Source of the DNA: Acidothermaceae bacterium
GTDB lineage: Bacteria; Actinomycetota; Actinomycetes; Acidothermales; Acidothermaceae
Assembly: GCA_025925185.1 (NCBI GenBank)
Contig: JAICLV010000080.1
Span: forward strand, 1 to 10,719
Length of the DNA: 10,719 bases
Direction of reading: 5' to 3'
The notes below the pieces were generated by a model. The model was not told the DNA's origin and made no database searches. It saw only the letters and a list, made by a program, of their open reading frames with translations. Positions 6,267 to 10,719 of the stretch are shown here, piece after piece (the first letter of the stretch is position 1; every line of letters begins with the position of its first letter). Both the position numbers and the translations under genes were made by a program.

Positions 6267-6707
6267 ATGGTCTCGTGGTGGTCCTTGCTGCGCTTCTTGC
6301 ACGTGCTCTCCGCCGCCGTCTGGGTCGGGGGCCAGTTGACGTTGAGCGCGCTGCTGTTACCGGTGCTGCGTCGTCGGCTGCCAGAGGACCTGCGGGCGTC
6401 GCTGACTTCGAGCATCGGACGACGGTTCGGCTTGTACACGCTGGCCCTGTTCGTGCCCGTGCAGGTTGGCACCGGTATCGGGCTTGCGATCGAGCACGGC
6501 GTGACATGGCACACGCTCGTCCAGCCCGGCTATGGCCGAACCTTGACCGCGAAGCTCGCGGTTTTCGTCGTGGTGATGGCGCTGTCGGGCCTGCATGGCT
6601 GGGCCCACGGCACCGGCCGCACGACACATGCCCGCGCGCTGGCACTCGGCTCACTCATCGGGTCGTGCGTGATCGTGCTGCTCGCTACCGCGCTGGTGGC
6701 TTCGTAG
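6267..6707 (+). CDS. CopD-like four-helix membrane protein
   Basis: This 146-residue protein has four hydrophobic helices, at about residues 5-31, 56-75, 94-112 and 122-145. The opening Arg-Phe-Leu-His-Val-Leu-Ser-Ala-Ala-Val-Trp-Val-Gly-Gly is characteristic of the CopD/DUF4149-like superfamily of small membrane proteins. Possible metal or haem ligands are His12, His77, His82, and the His110-X3-His114 pair at the end of helix 3. CopD proteins are linked to copper uptake across the inner membrane. The gene starts 15 bases after nirK with AAGGG 9 bases upstream of ATG, so it is almost certainly in the same operon. A role in supplying copper to NirK, or a cytochrome b-like electron role, is inferred. 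The 3' end overlaps the convergent regulator gene by 23 bases. Confidence 0.75.
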   Translation: MVSWWSLLRFLHVLSAAVWVGGQLTLSALLLPVLRRRLPEDLRASLTSSIGRRFGLYTLALFVPVQVGTGIGLAIEHGVTWHTLVQPGYGRTLTAKLAVFVVVMALSGLHGWAHGTGRTTHARALALGSLIGSCVIVLLATALVAS

Positions 6708-7416
6708 CGCTGTCCGGCGGCTCTGCGTCTTTCACGCGCAGATGCGCGATGCACAGGCTCGGCTCGACGAACGGATCGAGCCGCTCGGCGACAATAGGCG
6801 CATCGATTTCGCTGAGCATTCCTTGCATCAGCCCGAGGTGGACGGCGCAGACGACATCCTGATGCTCAATGGCGGCCTCGCGGAACGGACAGTGCCGCAG
6901 GAGGATCTGCCGCTCCCGTTGAACGGTGCGCGGCTCAGGCATGAAGCCGACGTCGTCAAGCATCGCGACCAGCTGCCGAGTGGCGCTAGCGGCGTCGGCC
7001 GGTCGGCGGCGCCGCAACCCGGTCGGCGTCTTCGCGAGATTCCGCCCCCACCTCAGGCCGGCCTCGAGCGCCTCCTTCGCGGGTCGCGCGGCACGCGATG
7101 CGAGGTAGTCGGTGAGGATCTCGGCCAGCAGGTGGTAGCTGCGTTGACCACCGCGCGCGCTGCCTGGCCGCGCGGTGTAGAGCGCCCTGGGGCGCCCCGG
7201 CTGCTCTCGGCTCTCCGTCGTGCGATCGGCCAAGCCGGTGTCGGCCAAGCCGTCGAGGTGGAAGCGCGCGGTGTTGGCGTGCAACCCGGTGGCGGCCGCG
7301 ACGTCGGCCACTCCAAGCGGTCTCCCCGCGTCTTGCAACAGCGTAAGCACTCGCAACCGGCTCTCGCCGAGAACCGGCTGCTCGCCCGCCGGCCCGATCA
7401 ATGTGCTCACCACCAC
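6685..7416 (-). CDS. Winged-helix transcriptional regulator with C-terminal cysteines (SufR/ArnR-like)
   Basis: This is a regulator of about 243 residues. Residues about 17-85 form an ArsR/MarR-like winged helix, with the recognition segment around residues 36-58 (Ala-Ala-Thr-Gly-Leu-His-Ala-Asn-Thr-Ala-Arg-Phe-His-Leu) and a basic wing rich in Arg and Pro near residue 75. The C-terminal part has His-Cys-Pro-Phe-Arg with Cys176, then Cys190 and Cys222. This arrangement resembles iron-sulfur-binding regulators of the SufR group, and possibly the ArnR-type NO-sensitive repressors of nitrate respiration in corynebacteria. Cluster binding is inferred. The start lies in a GTG-GTG-GTG run (7416, 7413 or 7410). 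No ribosome site precedes it, but a TATGTA -10 candidate ends 5 bases upstream, suggesting a leaderless message. The frame stays open farther upstream, through the narG start, which I judge non-coding. Confidence 0.8.
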   Translation of the reverse strand: MVVSTLIGPAGEQPVLGESRLRVLTLLQDAGRPLGVADVAAATGLHANTARFHLDGLADTGLADRTTESREQPGRPRALYTARPGSARGGQRSYHLLAEILTDYLASRAARPAKEALEAGLRWGRNLAKTPTGLRRRRPADAASATRQLVAMLDDVGFMPEPRTVQRERQILLRHCPFREAAIEHQDVVCAVHLGLMQGMLSEIDAPIVAERLDPFVEPSLCIAHLRVKDAEPPDSATKPPAR

Positions 7417-7442
7417 ATTTTTACATATCGGCTCAGTAGAAC

Positions 7443-7456
7443 GTGGCGAAACCCAC
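7443..7456. promoter_or_regulatory. Palindromic operator candidate, regulator/narG control region
   Basis: GTGG-CGAAAC-CCAC is an inverted repeat with Crp/Fnr-like spacing. It matches the core upstream of the cupin and hemerythrin genes (610-623) at 12 of 14 positions, and the following T is also shared. Its centre is about 33 bases upstream of the regulator's predicted leaderless start. A bound protein would therefore cover that gene's -35 region, which would fit autoregulation. Confidence 0.5.
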
Positions 7457-7514
7457 TCTGGATGTCTAGCAAAGAGGCGATCTGACAGCGTACGTTTCGA
7501 CAAAAGATCGGTAC

Positions 7515-7548
7515 GGTAGTTCTCCGCTTGCTCGCAAGGCGGGCTACC
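7515..7548 (+). promoter_or_regulatory. Two-tier stem-loop in the narG upstream region
   Basis: An outer stem pairs GGTAG (7515-7519) with CTACC (7544-7548). An inner stem pairs CCGCTTG (7524-7530) with CAAG plus CGG (7535-7542) around one bulged G and a CTCG loop. The two are separated by a small internal loop. The element ends 35 bases before the narG start and could be a leader RNA hairpin or a DNA-level operator. Confidence 0.45.
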
Positions 7549-7583
7549 CAGCGGCGCGGCCAATGACGAAGCGAGGCGATCGG

Positions 7584-10500
7584 ATGCCAGACTCGACGAC
7601 GACCGGCTATGGCGAGGGCGCTCCACTTGCCGCTGTCGATCCGAAGCGACGAGCCACGCCGCCACAGCTAGCTCCCCTGCTTCCGGCGGGAGAACCGGTC
7701 GAGTCGCTGTTACGCAGCGCGCAGTTCTTCGTGCCGGGCGCGCCATCCCCTGATTACCGCGAGGTGCATCGCGTCGACGGCCGCGGGGCCGAGGAGTTCT
7801 ACCGCGAGCGGTGGCGGCACGACAAGGTGGTGCGCTCGACGCACGGCGTCAACTGCACTGGCTCGTGCTCATGGAAGGTGTACGTCAAGGACGGCATCAT
7901 CACCTGGGAGACGCAGCAGACCGACTATCCGTCCGTGGGCCCCGACTCGCCGGAGTACGAGCCGCGCGGTTGTCCCCGAGGGGCATCGTTCTCGTGGTAC
8001 ACCTACTCGCCGTCGCGAGTGCGCTACCCCTACGTGCGGGCTCCCTTGCTGCAGTTGTGGCGCGAGGCGCGCGAACGTCTCGGCGATCCGGTGGCGGCCT
8101 GGGCGGACATCATCGCCGACCCGCAGAAGACGGCAAGCTACAAGCGGATGCGCGGCAAGGGCGGTTTCGTCCGCTCCACCTGGCCCGAGGTCAACGAGCT
8201 GATCGCCGCCGCACACGTGCAGACGGTCAAGGAATTCGGGCCAGATCGGGTCGTGGGCTTCACGCCGATCCCGGCGATGTCGCAGGTGTCGTACGCCGCC
8301 GGCACGCGCTTCTTGTCGATGATCGGCGGGACGATCCTTTCTTTCTATGACTGGTACGCAGACCTGCCCCCGGCGTCGCCGCAGGTGTTCGGCGATCAGA
8401 CCGACGTGCCGGAGTCGGGGGACTGGTGGAACTCGTCGTACCTCATCATTTGGGGAACCAACCTGCCGATCACCCGCACGCCTGACGCGCACTTCATGAC
8501 GGAGGCGCGCTACAAGGGTCAAAAGGTGGTCGTGGTCAGCCCTGACTACTCCGACCACACGAAGTTCGCCGACGACTGGCTGCCGGCGAACCCCGGTACC
8601 GACGCCGCGCTCGCCATGGCGATGGGCCACGTCATCTTGTCGGAGTTTTATCGCGACCGAAGCGTGCCGTACTTCGACGAGTACGCCAAGACCTACACGG
8701 ATCTGCCGTTCCTCGTCGCCTTGCGCAAGCACGGCGACTCCTACGTTCCCGATGGCTTCTTGACCGCCGCCGATCTGGGTGGTGACGACGCCGCGGTCGA
8801 CGCCGCGGCGCACAAGACGGTGGTTCTCGACAACGACACGTGGCTGCCACGGGTGCCCAACGGCTCACTGGGATTTCGATACGGCGAGAGCGGCGTCGGC
8901 AAGTGGAACCTCGACTTGGAGGACATCGACCCCGCGCTCACCTTGTACGGCCGGCACACCGAGGCGGTCCCCGTCGACCTGCCGCGCTTCGACATCGGCC
9001 AGACCGAAGGCGGCGACGTGATCACGCGTGGCGTGCCGGTCACGCGCGTCGCCGGCAAGCTGGTCACCACGGTGTTCGACTTGCTGATGGCGCAGTACGC
9101 CGTGCCGCGCGATGGTCTGCCCGGGGTTTGGCCCTCGGGTTACGACGACCTGCACCCCTACACACCTGCTTGGCAGGAGGCGATCACCGCGGTGCCCGCC
9201 GCCGCGGCGGCGCGGGTGGCCCGCGAGTTCGCCCGCAACGCCGAACTGACCCGCGGCAGGTCGATGATTACGATGGGGGCGGGCACCAACCACTGGTACC
9301 ACTCCGACCAGATCTATCGGACGTTCTTCACGCTCATCATGTTGTGCGGCACGGAGGGTGTGAACGGCGGCGGTTGGGCGCACTACGTAGGCCAAGAGAA
9401 GGTGCGCCCACTCACCGGCTGGTTCACCACCGCCTTCGCGTTCGACTGGCAGCGGCCGACCAGGCACATGACCGGAGGGTCGTACTTCTACCTGCACACC
9501 GACCAGTGGCGCTACGAGACATTCGGCGCCGACGAGCTCAGCAGCCCCCTCGGACGCGGGATATTCGAAAACCGCACGTTCGCCGACTGCCTCGCCCAGG
9601 CCTCGCGGCTCGGCTGGACGCCGTCGCAGCCGGCGTTCGACCGCAATCCACTCGACCTCGCCGACGACGCCGCCATGGTGGGGAAGCCGGTGCCGCAATA
9701 CGTGGCCGACGAGTTGGCGGCGGGTCGGTTGCGGTTCGCGGGCGAAGACCCCGACGACCCGAAGAACTTCCCGCGGGTGATGACGATCTGGCGCGCGAAC
9801 GTGCTTGGCTCGTCTGGGAAGGGCATGGAGTACTTCCTGCGGCATCTTCTCGGCGCCGAGGACGCCGTGCGGGCCGAGGAGTCGCCGGCCGAGAAGCGCC
9901 CGGTGGAAGTCGCTTGGCACGACGAGGCGCCGCGCGGCAAGCTCGACCTGCTCACGACGATCGACTTTCGGATGACCAGCTCCTGCACCTTCTCCGACAT
10001 CGTGCTGCCAGCCGCGACTTGGTACGAGAAGTACGACCTGTCGTCGACGGACATGCATCCCTTCGTGCACTCGTTCAATCCGGCGATCGCACCACCGTGG
10101 GAAGCACGTACCGACTTCGACATCTTCCACAACATCGCCGAGGACTTCTCCCGACTAGCGGCGAAGCACCTCGGCAAACGCACCGACGTGATCTCGGCGC
10201 CTTTGGCGCACGATTCCCCCGACGAGATGGCACAGCCCGGTGGGCGGGTCGTCGACTGGAAGGCGGCGGGGATTCGTCCCACGCCGGGCGTCAATATGCC
10301 GAAGATCATCACCGTCGAGCGCGACTATTCGTTGGTGGCCGAGAAGATGCGCGCGCTCGGGCCGCTTGTCGACACGCTCGGCACCACCACGAAGGGCGTG
10401 ACCTGGGTTCCGACGAGTGGCGTCGACTACCTTCGGCGCACCAACGGGGTCGTGCGCGGCGGGGTCGCCGACGGTCGTCCGTCGTTGGCACGCGACGTGC

Positions 10501-10719
10501 ATCTGGCGGAGGCGATCCTCGCGCTGTCCGGCACCACGAACGCGAAACTCGCGGTGCTTGGGTGGAAGAACCTCGAAGAGCGCACCGGCATGAAGTTGGC
10601 GGACCTCGCCGAGGACCGCGCGGACGATCAGATCAGCTTCGCCGACACGCAGGTGCAGCCGCGCGCGGTCATCACCTCGCCGGAGTGGTCGGGAAGCGAG
10701 TCGGGCGGACGCCGCTACT
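7584..10719 (+). CDS. narG: Respiratory nitrate reductase alpha subunit (partial at 3' end)
   Basis: The first 1045 residues of NarG are present out of the roughly 1230 usual, and the frame is open to the right edge. NarG is the molybdopterin catalytic subunit that reduces nitrate to nitrite on the cytoplasmic face, taking quinol electrons through NarH and NarI. The FS0 iron-sulfur ligands are His87, Cys91, Cys95 and Cys130, with the same spacing as Escherichia coli His49, Cys53, Cys57 and Cys92. Asp256, in Tyr-Asp-Trp-Tyr-Ala-Asp, corresponds to the molybdenum ligand Asp222. The cofactor-binding stretches Thr-Pro-Asp-Ala-His-Phe and Gly-Gly-Gly-Trp-Ala-His-Tyr-Val-Gly-Gln-Glu-Lys are intact. 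ATG 7584 has a GCGAGG site 7 bases upstream. ATG 7563, in frame, lacks one. The N-terminus carries about 36 Pro/Ala-rich residues before the conserved Leu-Leu-Arg-Ser-Ala-Gln-Phe-Phe. Downstream narH, narJ and narI are expected outside the window. Confidence 0.97.
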   Translation, partial: MPDSTTTGYGEGAPLAAVDPKRRATPPQLAPLLPAGEPVESLLRSAQFFVPGAPSPDYREVHRVDGRGAEEFYRERWRHDKVVRSTHGVNCTGSCSWKVYVKDGIITWETQQTDYPSVGPDSPEYEPRGCPRGASFSWYTYSPSRVRYPYVRAPLLQLWREARERLGDPVAAWADIIADPQKTASYKRMRGKGGFVRSTWPEVNELIAAAHVQTVKEFGPDRVVGFTPIPAMSQVSYAAGTRFLSMIGGTILSFYDWYADLPPASPQVFGDQTDVPESGDWWNSSYLIIWGTNLPITRTPDAHFMTEARYKGQKVVVVSPDYSDHTKFADDWLPANPGTDAALAMAMGHVILSEFYRDRSVPYFDEYAKTYTDLPFLVALRKHGDSYVPDGFLTAADLGGDDAAVDAAAHKTVVLDNDTWLPRVPNGSLGFRYGESGVGKWNLDLEDIDPALTLYGRHTEAVPVDLPRFDIGQTEGGDVITRGVPVTRVAGKLVTTVFDLLMAQYAVPRDGLPGVWPSGYDDLHPYTPAWQEAITAVPAAAAARVAREFARNAELTRGRSMITMGAGTNHWYHSDQIYRTFFTLIMLCGTEGVNGGGWAHYVGQEKVRPLTGWFTTAFAFDWQRPTRHMTGGSYFYLHTDQWRYETFGADELSSPLGRGIFENRTFADCLAQASRLGWTPSQPAFDRNPLDLADDAAMVGKPVPQYVADELAAGRLRFAGEDPDDPKNFPRVMTIWRANVLGSSGKGMEYFLRHLLGAEDAVRAEESPAEKRPVEVAWHDEAPRGKLDLLTTIDFRMTSSCTFSDIVLPAATWYEKYDLSSTDMHPFVHSFNPAIAPPWEARTDFDIFHNIAEDFSRLAAKHLGKRTDVISAPLAHDSPDEMAQPGGRVVDWKAAGIRPTPGVNMPKIITVERDYSLVAEKMRALGPLVDTLGTTTKGVTWVPTSGVDYLRRTNGVVRGGVADGRPSLARDVHLAEAILALSGTTNAKLAVLGWKNLEERTGMKLADLAEDRADDQISFADTQVQPRAVITSPEWSGSESGGRRY

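Noticed and set aside
6742..7485. Plus-strand open frame (247 codons) opposite the regulator
   Set aside because: The minus-strand reading gives a clear winged helix and conserved-looking cysteine motif, while this frame is low-complexity and its end runs into the regulator's promoter.
7478..7510. CGATCT-N21-AGATCG inverted repeat and an interleaved CGTAC/GTACG pair in the narG upstream region
   Set aside because: The short arms, long spacers and different centres make them weak. They are kept only as a note for footprinting.
7417..7746. Upstream extension of the regulator reading frame to 353 codons
   Set aside because: It would cross the narG start and the divergent control region, and the extra N-terminal sequence is low-complexity. 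The winged helix begins just after the GTG run.
8865..10130. Long minus-strand open frame (421 codons) inside narG
   Set aside because: It is antisense to highly conserved NarG sequence, its translation is Arg/His/Val-rich with no recognisable domain, and such shadows are expected in GC-rich genes.

Overview
This is a GC-rich window with actinobacterial character. It shows GTG/TTG starts, a leaderless-looking regulator gene and a NarG most like the actinobacterial nitrate reductases. I cannot name a genus. Genes fill nearly all of it, and no stretch of 300 bases lacks one. I see no insertion sequence, CRISPR array, tRNA or rRNA.

Layout, left to right. (1) The tail of a membrane protein runs in from the left edge and ends at a perfect palindromic terminator. 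(2) A small cupin gene (minus) and a hemerythrin-DUF2249 gene (plus) diverge from a 178-bp control region rich in symmetric sequence. (3) A DUF488 gene follows. (4) A type II sulfide:quinone oxidoreductase lies downstream of a near-perfect DosR/DevR-type box. (5) A plus-strand group holds a DUF59/MIP18 iron-sulfur maturation protein, a very large membrane-anchored copper nitrite reductase (NirK) fusion, and a small CopD-like four-helix membrane protein. (6) A minus-strand winged-helix regulator with C-terminal cysteines converges on that group and overlaps its last 23 bases. (7) Diverging from the regulator, narG, the catalytic subunit of respiratory nitrate reductase, runs off the right edge.

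Together this reads as a nitrate/nitrite respiration island. NarG would make nitrite and the NirK fusion would reduce it to NO outside the membrane. The hemerythrin, DUF59 protein and cysteine-bearing regulator fit NO/O2 sensing and iron-sulfur cluster repair. SQR would feed electrons from sulfide into the quinone pool, and the CopD-like protein may supply copper to NirK. These links are inferred from gene order and family knowledge.

The most notable points are: a tripartite NirK (about 13 helices, an extra blue-copper domain, a methionine-rich linker, and a complete NirK); a palindrome shared at 12 of 14 bases by the cupin/hemerythrin and regulator/narG control regions; an identical AT-rich 10-mer upstream of the hemerythrin and DUF59-nirK transcription units; and a hypoxia-type DosR box in front of sqr.
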